Shown piece by piece: positions 1-9,027 of a stretch of 57,005 bases of DNA. Where the stretch lies: NCBI RefSeq assembly GCF_000282055.1, contig NZ_AKJZ01000033.1:1-57005 (forward strand), given 5' to 3'. Made by a program: the position numbers and the translations under genes. The DNA comes from Flavobacterium sp. CF136. Lineage in GTDB: Bacteria > Bacteroidota > Bacteroidia > Flavobacteriales > Flavobacteriaceae. The notes beneath the pieces are model-generated. The model did no database searches. It was not told the DNA's origin and saw only the letters and a list, made by a program, of their open reading frames with translations. How positions within the stretch are numbered: the first letter of the stretch is position 1; the number at the start of each line of letters is the position of its first letter.

Positions 1-44
1 TGGTGATTAAGTACTCACCTATTTATATATTTTTTTATTTTTTT

Positions 45-653
45 TTAAAAAACACTTGAAGACAGCAATGCAATAATCGAAAAACTCCCCTTCCATTCCT
101 TACGAAGAGTAAGTAATCCGCGATGCAAAAGATTCTTTGCTGATTGATAATTAACATCTAACATTTCGGCAATCTCTTCTACCCCCAGCCCTTGGTTATA
201 CCTTAAAAATAAAGCCTCTTTTTGACGTGGAGGCAAATCGTTTAATAATTTATTGAGATAGAAAACACTTTCCGCAGTTGCTTCATCATTAATAAGTTCA
301 TGCTCCATCGAAAAATCAAAAAGAAATTCAATTGAATCTGTAGTTGTAGTTTTTCTAAAGATATGATCCCGTTCGTACAAACGTGCAATTCTCTTTCGTA
401 CACTGGATAATAAATAAGCCTTTACCACATCCGGTTCCTGCAGAGACTCACGATATAACCAAACATCTGCAAATACGTCCTGGACACAATCCTGAACTCT
501 TTCAGGAAAACGACAAAATGAGTTTCCATAATTAATTAAATCACCATAGTACTTTTCAAAAAGCAGAGAAAATGACTTTTCATCGCCTGCTTTAAGTTTA
601 TTCCAAAGTTTGTGGTCATCATAGATTTTAATTGTCAGAACTTGGGTCTTCAT
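45..653 (-). CDS. ECF-type RNA polymerase sigma factor (FecI/SigW-like)
   Basis: 202 residues with the two-domain layout of ECF sigma factors. Region 2 lies at about residues 20-90 (FEKYYGDLINYGNSFC followed by the DCVQDVFADVW helix). Region 4 lies at about 135-192, with the helix-turn-helix signature LPPRQKEALFLRY and GVEEIAEMLDVNYQSAKNLL. In Bacteroidota such factors usually work with a FecR-type anti-sigma protein and drive outer-membrane uptake genes. No anti-sigma gene is visible; it could lie beyond the left edge, since the gene reads towards that edge. The tail SFSIIALLSSSVF is hydrophobic and lies outside the usual domain. Target genes are unknown. The family call is firm; the role is inference. 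Confidence 0.9.
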   Translation of the reverse strand: MKTQVLTIKIYDDHKLWNKLKAGDEKSFSLLFEKYYGDLINYGNSFCRFPERVQDCVQDVFADVWLYRESLQEPDVVKAYLLSSVRKRIARLYERDHIFRKTTTTDSIEFLFDFSMEHELINDEATAESVFYLNKLLNDLPPRQKEALFLRYNQGLGVEEIAEMLDVNYQSAKNLLHRGLLTLRKEWKGSFSIIALLSSSVF

Positions 654-1918
654 AAAAAATGTTTTTTAGTAAAAATGTCATTCGATTTTTTAACCATCAG
701 ATAAAATGAACATTATTTAAAGAATTTTATATCCTTGTAATTACTATTCTAAATGTGAACTCTAAAAAAAAAATCACTATCAGTTAGTGCAATAAAATAT
801 GATTAATGTATTTACAAAGAATAAGAAGGGAGACTATAAAACTCCCACGTTTAAAAAGTAAACTAACTTAAGCTTAAGCATTCCTGTTCAGCTTGTCATA
901 CAATAAAAAATTTCATCTGCAAACCTCATTAAAACTTCGTTGTGCTATGGTATCCTTTTGTATCGAAAAGCTATCTAACTTGTTGCAATTACAGTATTTG
1001 AATAGTTGTATTGATCAAACCAGTATTTATGGTGCATTTTTTTGTGATGAGGGAAAGAAATATTAATCATAAAAAAAACTTCCAAAATCAAATTAGACTT
1101 TGGAAGTTTTTTTTATGCAGGAAAAGTTTACTGTATTTTTAAATGATTAATTTAAAAATATTTAATTCCAACTAATAAAATCGAAAATATGTTCGAATAT
1201 TTCGGTATATAGAATATATTTAGATTTAAAGTGTGTGCTTAAACTTTGTTATATGTGTGTGTTTTTTTTACTACTTTAATATTGTTAGAAAATATAATTT
1301 TTTGAGAGTTACTCTATCGTGTACTGTACCTCGAAATCTATAAACTCCAGTAAAAACTGAGTTATTAATTTCTGTATCGGTAAATAAGACCGTAAAACAA
1401 CACAAAAACACACTACTAAACAAAACATTAAAACACTATAAATAAGCACTATAGAAACATTTTACAACTTTTTATTAGAATACTTCGGAGGTCTGGGGTT
1501 TTAAATTTCTCATTGAATAGTGGAATGATATCTTGTTCCAAAAAAAATATGCAGTTTTCAAATTCATTGATAGATATATAAAGTTGACTATTATTCTTCA
1601 AACAAACCTGAAAGGCCTCTAATAAACTTTCTTTCTGAAATAATTATAGCAGAAAGACCATCTCCTAACCATATAATGAAGGTTTGCGATCTTTGATTGG
1701 TGTCGCTTTTGGATTATAAATTTAAATTGAGTAAAACAATAAAATAAAGATTGCTGTCATACAAAAAAACAGTGCTTTTGATCTGGAGAATTAAAAATCC
1801 TGTATTCTACAATATAAAAACAGGTAGAATTACGCTTAAAAATTTGGATTTTACTGAGTTTATTTGTTAAAGAATTTCATTCGCAAAAAGAATAAATCAA
1901 TAACTAAACCAGCTGATC
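654..1918. other. Long intergenic stretch without a convincing gene
   Basis: 1265 bases separate the divergent sigma-factor and oxidase genes. I see one strong hairpin (1071-1114) and otherwise AT-rich sequence. On the minus strand about 1449-1643 is open for roughly 60 codons without a start, so a decayed gene end is possible but unsupported. An A/C-rich tract follows the motif TAATTTCTGTATCGG at 1366-1380, which recurs with one change at 38174-38188. Confidence 0.5.
1071..1114. terminator. Symmetrical hairpin, terminator-like on both strands
   Basis: The 16-nt arms AAAAAAAACTTCCAAA (1071-1086) and TTTGGAAGTTTTTTTT (1099-1114) are perfect inverted repeats around a 12-nt loop. Each strand ends in a U-run, so it can stop transcription both ways. 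No gene ends nearby, which suggests that a gene once stood here or that a small transcript ends here. Confidence 0.6.
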
Positions 1919-3628
1919 ATGGAAAACTATTTACACGGCTTACTCGACGAAGACAACGACCCTATTATCCAGCAATACTTAAAGTACATTGACGAGGGAA
2001 TCCCGCGTACGGATAAATCAAAAGACGTATTAATCATTGGTGCCGGAATGGCCGGAATGGTAGCCGCAGGTCTGTTAAAACAGGCCGGTCATAATGTTAC
2101 GATAGTCGAATCAAACACCCGTGTTGGTGGCAGAATCAAGACTTTCAGGAATTCTGAAAACAAAAAATATTTTGAAGACGACACTGTTTATGGCGAAGCG
2201 GGTGCGATGCGCATCCCGACCATACACCAGATGGTACTCAAATACATTGATAAACTCGGACTCAAAACCGAGCCTTTTTATTATCTGTCTGTCGATAAGG
2301 AACAGGCAATCGCACATCAGGCAGACCCCACTAAACCGGAGCCTGATACTACTAGAAATTCTCTTTTCTATGTTAACCGTAAACGTGTTGTACAGAATGA
2401 ATATATTCGAAAAGATATTGATGTAAACGAATTACTGGACTTTAATCTGGGCAAAAGTGAAAACAAGCATGCCAGCGATTTAATGGACAATATCATTAAT
2501 CCGCTTAAGGCTTTTATTGCAGAAAATCCTGAGAAAAACTGGCCTTTGCTGATTGAGCGCTATGGAGAATATTCGATGCGTCGTTTCTTAAAAGAAAACT
2601 CGATGTATTCAGAGAATGCCATCGAGATGATTGGAGTCCTGCAAAATCTGGAGTCCAGGATGTCTTATGATTTTATTCAGAGTTTTATTGAGCAAAATAT
2701 TATCAAGGATACTACCCGGTTTATGGAAATTGTGGGCGGAAGCGACATGCTGCCAAATGCATTCTTTAAAGCTCATAGTCTCGAAGAAAACACCTATTTT
2801 GATTGCAGGATGACCAAAATGATGCTCATTAACAACAAGGTAAAAATAGAAGTGGATATTGAAGTGCAGCGTGACTTTCAGTTTTATGAAGACGCAGGAT
2901 TCAAAGCATTAAAAACACCTGTTGGTGATCTGGAATTTGATGAAGTGATTGTCACCATACCCTTTTCGGCATTAAGACATGTGTACGTAACACCACAATT
3001 CAAGCAGCTTAAACGAAAAGCAATCCGGGAACTGCACTACGATTCTGCTACTAAAATATTGTTGGAATTTCGTGAGAAATGGTGGCAGGAAGCACCTTAT
3101 AATATTGTTGGCGGCGGTACAATTACTGATTTTTCGAACCGTTTCACCTATTATCCGAGCAATGATTTGGGAAGTAAAGGACATGGTGTCGTGCTGGCAT
3201 CTTATTGCTGGTCTGACGAAGCAAGCCGCTGGGATTCTATGGATGACGACGACAGGTATTTTTATGCGCTTAAAAACCTGGCCATCATGCACTCCGATAA
3301 CGAGAAGGAACAGCAGCGCATTATCGACCTTGCCGTAATTACCTCGAGCATCAAGGACCGTAAAGACAAAGCCGGAAAATTAATCGGTGCCGCAACACAA
3401 AGCTGGATGCGCGACCCGTATGCTTATGGTGAAGCGGCAATATTTAATCCGGGACAGTTACACTTATTGCAGCGTCATATCATCTCAACCGAATGGAATG
3501 GAAAAGCACATTTTGCCGGAGAGCATACTTCCCTGAAACATGCCTGGATTGAAGGCGCCATCGAGTCCGGAATCCGCACCGCACTCGAAGTCAACGAAAA
3601 TACTGGTAACCTGAATAACCCAATTTAA
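1919..3628 (+). CDS. FAD-dependent L-amino-acid oxidase / flavin amine oxidase
   Basis: 569 residues. The dinucleotide-binding motif GAGMAG (41-46) lies in a Rossmann beta-alpha-beta, followed by an acidic strand end and VGGRIKTF, the GG-doublet of flavin amine oxidases. The C-terminal FAD motif [16 protein letters not shown] and the early segment [14 protein letters not shown] resemble snake-venom and bacterial L-amino-acid oxidases more than simple amine oxidases. The family converts an L-amino acid plus O2 into a 2-oxoacid, ammonia and H2O2. No signal peptide is seen, so it is probably cytoplasmic. The stop codon is one base before the ATG of the decarboxylase gene, indicating one transcript and coupled translation. 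Substrate is unknown; tryptophan, phenylalanine, glutamate or lysine are all possible. Confidence 0.85.
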   Translation: MENYLHGLLDEDNDPIIQQYLKYIDEGIPRTDKSKDVLIIGAGMAGMVAAGLLKQAGHNVTIVESNTRVGGRIKTFRNSENKKYFEDDTVYGEAGAMRIPTIHQMVLKYIDKLGLKTEPFYYLSVDKEQAIAHQADPTKPEPDTTRNSLFYVNRKRVVQNEYIRKDIDVNELLDFNLGKSENKHASDLMDNIINPLKAFIAENPEKNWPLLIERYGEYSMRRFLKENSMYSENAIEMIGVLQNLESRMSYDFIQSFIEQNIIKDTTRFMEIVGGSDMLPNAFFKAHSLEENTYFDCRMTKMMLINNKVKIEVDIEVQRDFQFYEDAGFKALKTPVGDLEFDEVIVTIPFSALRHVYVTPQFKQLKRKAIRELHYDSATKILLEFREKWWQEAPYNIVGGGTITDFSNRFTYYPSNDLGSKGHGVVLASYCWSDEASRWDSMDDDDRYFYALKNLAIMHSDNEKEQQRIIDLAVITSSIKDRKDKAGKLIGAATQSWMRDPYAYGEAAIFNPGQLHLLQRHIISTEWNGKAHFAGEHTSLKHAWIEGAIESGIRTALEVNENTGNLNNPI

Positions 3629-3629
3629 G

Positions 3630-5390
3630 ATGTCACAGAAAAAAATCTCCGTTGCAAAGTACCTGCAAATACGCCTGGAACAATTAGGACTCACGCATTT
3701 ATTTGGAATTGCGGGCAATTATACCGCGCCGTTTTTAAATACGATTCACGAAGACAAAAATGCAAAAATTAAAATCGTTAACGACACAAATGAAATAAAC
3801 GCCGGGCATTGCACTGATGCCTATGCACGTCTAAACGGTTTCGCTGCAGTAGCGGTAACGTATGGCGTGGGAGCATTTACACTGCTCAATTCGGTTGCAG
3901 GTTCTTATGTAGAGCACTGTCCCGTGCTTGTCATTAATGGGGCTCCGACCAACAAAGACCAGCAACGAAGCCTCGTTCAGGGTATGCTGGCATCACATAT
4001 GACAGGTGATATGTACAGTAACATCAATGTATTCCGAAATGTTACCGTTGCGGCAGAACAAATAACAGGTTCATCAGATGCTCCTTATAAAATTGATGCA
4101 GTGCTGAATGCCTGTATTTTATATGGAAGACCGGTTTATCTTGAGGTTTTTGAAGATGTATGGCGAATGGAATGCAATCCCCCTGTCACTCCATTGGCAG
4201 AAAGAGAGGCATCTAAATGTCAAACAAGTGCACGCAAGGCTGCCCAAAGAGTAGCTGCAATGGCACGCGGAAAAGAAATTATTTTCTGGGGCGGCATTGA
4301 GGTCCAGCGCTACGGTATTCAAAAGGAATTCCTGGATCTGATCGAAAGTACCGATACAGAATTTGTGACCTCTATACTCGGGAAATCAATCGTATCCGAA
4401 AACCATCCTAAGTTCAAAGGTGTTTTTAATGGCAAGGCATCGCCAAAAGATGTCAAGGAACAATTCGAAAAAGCCCAGCTAAAAATTGGCCTTGGCGTAT
4501 GGACCACCGGCAAAAACCTGGGTGGTTTTGATGTCTGGAAAGAAGATACTGTACTTGCCAATCACAGCGGTGTAAGGATTGGTGCTTCTTATATGGCCAA
4601 TGTATCGCTAAGAGATTTTATGATATTCCTGAAAGACGAACTTACCAAAGTTACATTTAGTGCTTACGAAATGTATGATGCAAAGAAGCTGCCTGAATCA
4701 TTTTTTGTGGCTGATGACAGAATAATTAAAAAAGGGAAACCGGCGCTTACTTATGATACATTTTTCAAGCGAATCAATGATTTTATAGATGAGAGGCATA
4801 TAGTGGTTGCCGATGCAGGTTTTCCTTTATTGGGTGCCCAGGGCATCCGTATTGCAGAACCTAACGGATTCATAGCACAGGCATCATGGCTTTCGATAGG
4901 TTATTCTGTTCCTGCAGCAACCGGAATAAAATGTGCCAGACCTAATAAAAGACCGGTAGTATTTGTTGGGGACGGTGCTTTTCAGGAAACCTGTCAGGCC
5001 ATATCTACACAGAATAAACTGAAACACGACACCATTGTTTTTGTTTTAGATAATGGTATTTATGGTATTGAACAAATGCTTGTTAATCCAAATCCGTTTC
5101 GTGGTGCTGACAAGGTAAAATATAGCGTTCCTGATTTAAACAACGTTTATGATTACAACGAAATGCACCGTTGGAAATATGCGAAACTTGTTGATGTATT
5201 TGGAGGCAAAGGTTTTGAAGTCAGCAGTATCGACGAACTCGAGGAGGTTTTGAGACAGCTTGACAGCATTAAGGAAAATACCATTGTACATGTAAACATA
5301 CCTAAGACATCTATTCCGGAAGCAATTGCTTATAAGACGGAGGAGCCTGGCGAGGATGAATTTCTGGACAAAAACTGGAGTTTATGTTAG
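3630..5390 (+). CDS. Thiamine-diphosphate 2-oxoacid decarboxylase (pyruvate/indolepyruvate decarboxylase family)
   Basis: 586 residues, usual size for this family. The N-terminal Pyr domain carries NEINAGHCTDAYAR, matching the conserved Glu that activates the cofactor. The C-terminal PP domain carries the ThDP motif from GDG (447-449) to Asn475. GVGAFTLLNSVAGSYVE matches the GVGELSA..GIAGSYAE segment of pyruvate and indolepyruvate decarboxylases. ASHMTGD sits where those enzymes have a His-His pair, so only one of the two is evident. Expected reaction: 2-oxoacid to aldehyde plus CO2. The gene follows the amino-acid oxidase at one base, so it should use that enzyme's product. Substrate specificity cannot be read from the sequence. 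Confidence 0.87.
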   Translation: MSQKKISVAKYLQIRLEQLGLTHLFGIAGNYTAPFLNTIHEDKNAKIKIVNDTNEINAGHCTDAYARLNGFAAVAVTYGVGAFTLLNSVAGSYVEHCPVLVINGAPTNKDQQRSLVQGMLASHMTGDMYSNINVFRNVTVAAEQITGSSDAPYKIDAVLNACILYGRPVYLEVFEDVWRMECNPPVTPLAEREASKCQTSARKAAQRVAAMARGKEIIFWGGIEVQRYGIQKEFLDLIESTDTEFVTSILGKSIVSENHPKFKGVFNGKASPKDVKEQFEKAQLKIGLGVWTTGKNLGGFDVWKEDTVLANHSGVRIGASYMANVSLRDFMIFLKDELTKVTFSAYEMYDAKKLPESFFVADDRIIKKGKPALTYDTFFKRINDFIDERHIVVADAGFPLLGAQGIRIAEPNGFIAQASWLSIGYSVPAATGIKCARPNKRPVVFVGDGAFQETCQAISTQNKLKHDTIVFVLDNGIYGIEQMLVNPNPFRGADKVKYSVPDLNNVYDYNEMHRWKYAKLVDVFGGKGFEVSSIDELEEVLRQLDSIKENTIVHVNIPKTSIPEAIAYKTEEPGEDEFLDKNWSLC

Positions 5391-5439
5391 ATTTAAAATG
5401 GGTTAATTTTTAAAACATTCCGTCAGGATAAACAAAAAA

Positions 5440-5474
5440 GCCGTCTCAGTTCTAATTCCTGAGATGGCTCTTTT
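5440..5474 (+). terminator. Terminator after the oxidase-decarboxylase operon
   Basis: The arms GCCGTCTCAG (5440-5449) and CTGAGATGGC (5459-5468) pair with one G-U and are followed by CTCTTTT. It lies about 50 bases past the decarboxylase stop codon. Confidence 0.8.
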
Positions 5475-5487
5475 AATAAATCTGTGT

Positions 5488-5601
5488 TTACTTATTTTTT
5501 ACTTTATTATTTTTATACCTTTTTCTCATTGCCCTTTGCCAATGTAAACTCCGCTCATAGCTTAATTGCTTTTTGTGCGCTTTGATATTCTTTTTCATCA
5601 T
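5488..5601 (-). CDS. Possible 37-residue very basic small protein
   Basis: An ATG-started frame on the minus strand (two adjacent ATGs, 5599-5601 and 5596-5598) runs 37 codons to TAA at 5488-5490. The product begins MMKKNIKAHKKQLSYERSLH and is rich in Lys and Arg, with a hydrophilic WQRAMRKRYKNNK stretch. I do not recognise it. It follows the broken gene fragment at 5611-5895 on the same strand. Composition alone could produce such a frame by chance, so it stays uncertain. Confidence 0.2.
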   Translation of the reverse strand: MMKKNIKAHKKQLSYERSLHWQRAMRKRYKNNKVKNK

Positions 5602-5610
5602 CCATGAATT

Positions 5611-5895
5611 TTATTTTTGCACAAGGTCAATCCAGGAATCTAAAGGTTCCGGAATCAATGGTTTCTGAGTGAGGAATATTTTTTCAGGTTTAGGTAAAAC
5701 ATTTCCGTCTCGTAATACTGTAGTTCTGGTAACTACAAATCCTTTTTTGTTCACCTTTTGCCATTCTTCCGGGGAATTAACAGCCTAGTGAATCAAAATT
5801 TTGTCTTTCTGGACTTTGGCGTTGACCATGACTGCAGCCTGTTTTTTTGTAAAAATCCCAGTGAGATAGATAAAAAAAGTAAAAAAGGAGTCTAA
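5611..5895 (-). pseudogene. Fragment of a secreted-protein gene interrupted by an in-frame TAG
   Basis: One frame reads KKQAAVMVNAKVQKDKILIH, then TAG (5785-5787), then AVNSPEEWQKVNKKGFVVTR and on to PEPLDSWIDLVQK with TAA at 5611. A Trp would fit the TAG position (TGG to TAG). The sequence resembles, from memory, the N-terminal region just after the signal peptide of long fibronectin-like Bacteroidota proteins. Upstream in the same frame is a hydrophobic stretch (SFFTFFIYLTGIF) but no start codon. Both ends are missing, so this is probably a decayed remnant. Family assignment is tentative. Confidence 0.45.
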
Positions 5896-6027
5896 TTAAA
5901 TTTTCAAGTAATGTTTAATAAATTTATAATTAGCTTAATTAGACATTCTCCAATCGGAAATAAAATTTGAGCATTTTTTGTGGTTTGTGCATTCAAGTAT
6001 ATAACTATCAAAAATGGTATCTATTAT

Positions 6028-6054
6028 ACATCATTTGTCTTATCAATTGCTTCA
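6028..6054 (+). promoter_or_regulatory. Candidate operator of the hybrid regulator, copy A (upstream of GH16)
   Basis: Matches the 27-bp pattern RCATCA-N15-GCTTCA, with invariant blocks CATCATTTGT and TGCTTCA. It lies 194 bases before the GH16 start and in the same orientation. Two further copies precede susC and GH3 of the same locus. The 21-bp spacing of the two similar hexamers suits tandem binding by an AraC-type regulator. Confidence 0.65.
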
Positions 6055-6145
6055 AATACGGCATTAGGATTTTTAATATTAAACTAATTTTATCAAAACC
6101 ATTTTACTTTAATACAACATCTTATTTTATTGATAAATAGTATTT

Positions 6146-6153
6146 TATGTTTG
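6146..6153 (+). promoter_or_regulatory. Candidate Bacteroidota -7 box of the GH16 promoter
   Basis: TATGTTTG exactly fits the TAnnTTTG -7 consensus of Bacteroidota sigma-70 promoters. It is about 95 bases before the start codon and about 90 bases after operator copy A. No matching -33 element at ideal spacing is evident, so this is tentative. Confidence 0.35.
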
Positions 6154-6248
6154 TTTTCAGAAATAATCCTGACTTAGAGTAGAATTTTCACCTGTAAAAA
6201 CTGCTTCAATTAACACTTTACTATAAATTAACCACTAAAAGAAAAATT

Positions 6249-7166
6249 ATGAAAAAATTAAGTTTGATCTCATTACTGCTAACCTGTTCCTTAGGATTTA
6301 CCTATTGCTCAGATAATCCTGATACTGTAGCAGAAAATCAATTGAAAACTGAAGGTAAAAGCAATACAGGTAAATATGCAGCTGCTCCCTGGGTGAAACA
6401 ATTTGAAGATACATTTGATGTAGGCTCTAATCTCTCACAATGGACAAAAGAACAGCGAGCAGATTATAATTCCTGGTACTGTGACTATCATAGCTCAGTT
6501 CCTACCACACAATGGCGTGATGGAAAACAATGTTTGGAAATTAAGACTACAAAATTAAGCACATACAAATATCAATCTGGTTTCATTACTTCCAATTACC
6601 AATACAAACCGGAAAATAATACAGAGTACATGCTATCAGCTAATATTAAGTTAATAGCGATGGACGGTGGAACTTACAAATCTTTTACAGACACTTACGG
6701 TGCCTGGCCAGCGTTTTGGTCCGTGCAGGGAAATGCCTGGCCGACAAAAGGGGAGATCGATATCATGGAAGGTTATTCTTTTGCGCCTAATTCAAGTCGT
6801 TTTACATCCAATATTTTTTATGGAACTTCTGCGGGAAATAATTTATTAGGAAACTCAGCTGAAAGAAACTATACAGGTAATTTTAGCATAAACGGAAATA
6901 ACGGATGGCATTTGTATGAATCTTTTTGGAAAATGAAAAACAATGTAGTAACCGTAACCATAAAGGTTGATAATGTAACTGTTGCAACATACACTAACAG
7001 TAGCGCAGCCAATCTTAATTTTAATAATTTCGGAACGCATTCTGTTATTTTTAATATGAACGTCGGGTCAAAAGACTCTAATTTTATAGACCCAAATAAA
7101 ATAAATTTATTTACCAGTGTAATGATGTGGGTTGATGATGTAACGGTTTATAAAAGACCAATTTGA
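6249..7166 (+). CDS. GH16-family endo-glucanase lipoprotein
   Basis: 305 residues. It starts with a lipoprotein signal peptide (SLLLTCSLGFTYCSDN, lipobox Cys near residue 20). The GH16 catalytic signature GEIDIMEG is present: Glu169 nucleophile, Asp171, Glu174 acid/base. GAWPAFWSV upstream fits the conserved beta-sandwich strand. GH16 enzymes cleave beta-1,3 or mixed-linkage beta-glucans, some agars and carrageenans; here a beta-glucan fits the neighbouring GH10 and GH3 enzymes. It faces the GH10 gene across two hairpins and shares its upstream 27-bp motif with susC and the GH3 gene, so it very probably belongs to the same regulon. Exact substrate is inference. Confidence 0.88.
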   Translation: MKKLSLISLLLTCSLGFTYCSDNPDTVAENQLKTEGKSNTGKYAAAPWVKQFEDTFDVGSNLSQWTKEQRADYNSWYCDYHSSVPTTQWRDGKQCLEIKTTKLSTYKYQSGFITSNYQYKPENNTEYMLSANIKLIAMDGGTYKSFTDTYGAWPAFWSVQGNAWPTKGEIDIMEGYSFAPNSSRFTSNIFYGTSAGNNLLGNSAERNYTGNFSINGNNGWHLYESFWKMKNNVVTVTIKVDNVTVATYTNSSAANLNFNNFGTHSVIFNMNVGSKDSNFIDPNKINLFTSVMMWVDDVTVYKRPI

Positions 7167-7193
7167 TATAATATAAAGCTAATTTTAGAATAA

Positions 7194-7240
7194 TAATATT
7201 CCGGTATAAAGTAATGAAGCGACTTTATACCGGAATATTA
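7194..7240 (+). terminator. Strong hairpin after GH16
   Basis: Arms 7194-7212 (TAATATTCCGGTATAAAGT) and 7222-7240 are perfect 19-nt inverted repeats around a 9-nt loop, about 30 bases past the GH16 stop. The downstream U-run is short (TTTAT), so an mRNA-end stabiliser is also possible. Confidence 0.7.
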
Positions 7241-7358
7241 TTTATAACTAAATTGGATATTTTCGGAATAATGACGCTATTGAATGATAAGGAATTCAAA
7301 TAGAATGAAATATAAAATCGAAATAGAACAATAGGTTTTGCTTTTTAAATGAAACATA

Positions 7359-7393
7359 AAGAAGTCTGTAAAATTAGATTTTACAGACTTCTT
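7359..7393 (-). terminator. Terminator between convergent GH16 and GH10 genes
   Basis: Arms AAGAAGTCTGTAAAA (7359-7373) and TTTTACAGACTTCTT (7379-7393) are perfect and the loop is 5 nt. It serves the minus-strand GH10 gene. The rest of 7167-7488 holds nothing else I can name. Confidence 0.75.
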
Positions 7394-7488
7394 ATAACCC
7401 TGATAGTATAATTCTTAACCCTTTTTATGTTTAATCTTTATCATAAATAATCCGTTTTTAAGACATCCTACTTAGAAGATGTTTAAAT

Positions 7489-8877
7489 TTAATCCAAACC
7501 TTCTAAGAATCCTGTATGCGAACTTTTGACAGCAAAATTTGAATCATACAGTAATGGCCAATCATTTCCTGTGTGGTTCAGTTCGGTACTGTATGGAATC
7601 CAAGAGTCATTATCCCTCATTCCCCAAATGGTTAAGGCATATTTATTTGCTGCAGGAAGAGCATTATATAGTTGCACCATCTCTTTGTATTTTTCTTTCT
7701 GTGCTAACCTTCTTTCATTTGTAAAAGTAGAGATATCATTAGATGGATTCACTTGTATATCTAACTCTGAAACGTGAATTTTTAAACCTTTTGCCACAGC
7801 TCTGTTAATATCAGTTTCTATTTGAGCTTTGGTTGGAGTTAAATACTTATTATGCATTTGGAAACCAAGGCCATCAATAAGATTACCAGCTTTTAAATCA
7901 TCTACAATGCTAAAAACTTTGTCTTGTTTTGCCATATTTGTTGAAGTAGCATAATCATTATAAAACAATAATAAGTTTGTGTCGCCTGCTGCATTTGCGG
8001 CATTTCTTGCCCATTGAAAACAATCTTTTATATAGTTAGGTCCCATTCGATTAAGAAAAAGAGTATTTCTCATACTACCATTGTCATCTACTGCTTCATT
8101 AACCACATCCCAGGATTTTACTTTTCCTGCATAATGGGTAACAACAGCAGTAATGTATTTTTTTACTTCCAACGCAAATTCGGCATCAGTCCCGGAAAAA
8201 TCTTTTAACCATGCAGGTACCGCATTATGCCATACCAGAGCATGGCCATGAACATTGATACCATTTGAATTTCCGTAAGTAACAATTTTATCAGCAGCTG
8301 TCCAGTTGTAAACACCGCTTGCAGTAGAAATTGGATCCATTTTCATTTCGTATTCGGCAGAAATACTACTAAATTCATTTTTCAAAATTATATCATAAGG
8401 GCTTCCGCCGGTTAATTGCGAGGCCTTTACTGCCATGCCTACAAAAAATGGGTTTGCTAATTTATTCGTTTTTACCTTTAAAAAAGTAGGGTCTTCAGGA
8501 ATACCACTAGAACCTGTAGTTACAACACTAATAACATTTGAATAATCTGAAATTTGTGTTTCATTTTTGGCTCTGACTCTGTAATAATACTGCGTCCCTC
8601 CTGTTAAACCAACTACAACTTCGTTTAAATCAGTAACCTCTTTTGCATTGTAATTGGGCACAAATGCTGCAAAATTTTCGGTGGTAGAAACATCCAAAAG
8701 ATAGCTTTTCGATTGGGAAACATAATTCCATTTAGCTTTAAAGCCATTATCATTCACCTCTTTTGGTGCGTTTGCAACAGGTGTTTCTAAATTAGCAGCA
8801 GCTTCGTTGCCATCTTTAGAGCAGGCATTTAAAAAAAAGACAAAGCTGGTCAGCATTAGTAAAAATTTAATTTTCAT
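7489..8877 (-). CDS. GH10 endo-1,4-beta-xylanase lipoprotein with an N-terminal FN3 domain
   Basis: 462 residues. The lipoprotein signal ends at Cys19 (FVFFLNACSKD). Residues about 30-120 form a fibronectin type III domain (GTQYYYRVRAKNETQISDYS). Residues about 135-460 are a GH10 barrel: HGHALVWH, acid/base Glu261 in WDVVNEAVDD and nucleophile Glu371 in HVSELDIQ. The family cleaves xylan backbones and some members also cleave mixed beta-glucans. The gene follows the glycan-binding, susD and susC genes on the same strand, but a hairpin at 8963-9005 intervenes, so it may be made at a lower level or from its own promoter. The product is probably anchored on the outer membrane. Confidence 0.93.
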   Translation of the reverse strand: MKIKFLLMLTSFVFFLNACSKDGNEAAANLETPVANAPKEVNDNGFKAKWNYVSQSKSYLLDVSTTENFAAFVPNYNAKEVTDLNEVVVGLTGGTQYYYRVRAKNETQISDYSNVISVVTTGSSGIPEDPTFLKVKTNKLANPFFVGMAVKASQLTGGSPYDIILKNEFSSISAEYEMKMDPISTASGVYNWTAADKIVTYGNSNGINVHGHALVWHNAVPAWLKDFSGTDAEFALEVKKYITAVVTHYAGKVKSWDVVNEAVDDNGSMRNTLFLNRMGPNYIKDCFQWARNAANAAGDTNLLLFYNDYATSTNMAKQDKVFSIVDDLKAGNLIDGLGFQMHNKYLTPTKAQIETDINRAVAKGLKIHVSELDIQVNPSNDISTFTNERRLAQKEKYKEMVQLYNALPAANKYALTIWGMRDNDSWIPYSTELNHTGNDWPLLYDSNFAVKSSHTGFLEGLD

Positions 8878-8962
8878 ACTGTTTTTTTATTATAGAATAT
8901 TCTTTTTGTAATGTAAATACTCTTATTTATAGTTTCTGTTATATTATTTATGGCTTATATAA

Positions 8963-9005
8963 CTTCCGAAAAAAGCTGCTTTTGATTACAATCTTTTTTC
9001 GGAAG
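8963..9005 (-). terminator. Hairpin between the glycan-binding protein and GH10 genes
   Basis: Arms CTTCCGAAAAAA (8963-8974) and TTTTTTCGGAAG (8994-9005) are perfect 12-nt inverted repeats with a 19-nt loop, just past the stop of the upstream gene. It may be a partial terminator that sets the amount of GH10 transcript. Confidence 0.6.
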
Positions 9006-9027
9006 CTAAAAATTAAAATACAATCAA

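Noticed and set aside
1449..1643. Roughly 60 open codons on the minus strand
   Set aside because: No start codon, no recognisable homology and AT-rich context; possibly a gene remnant but not supportable.
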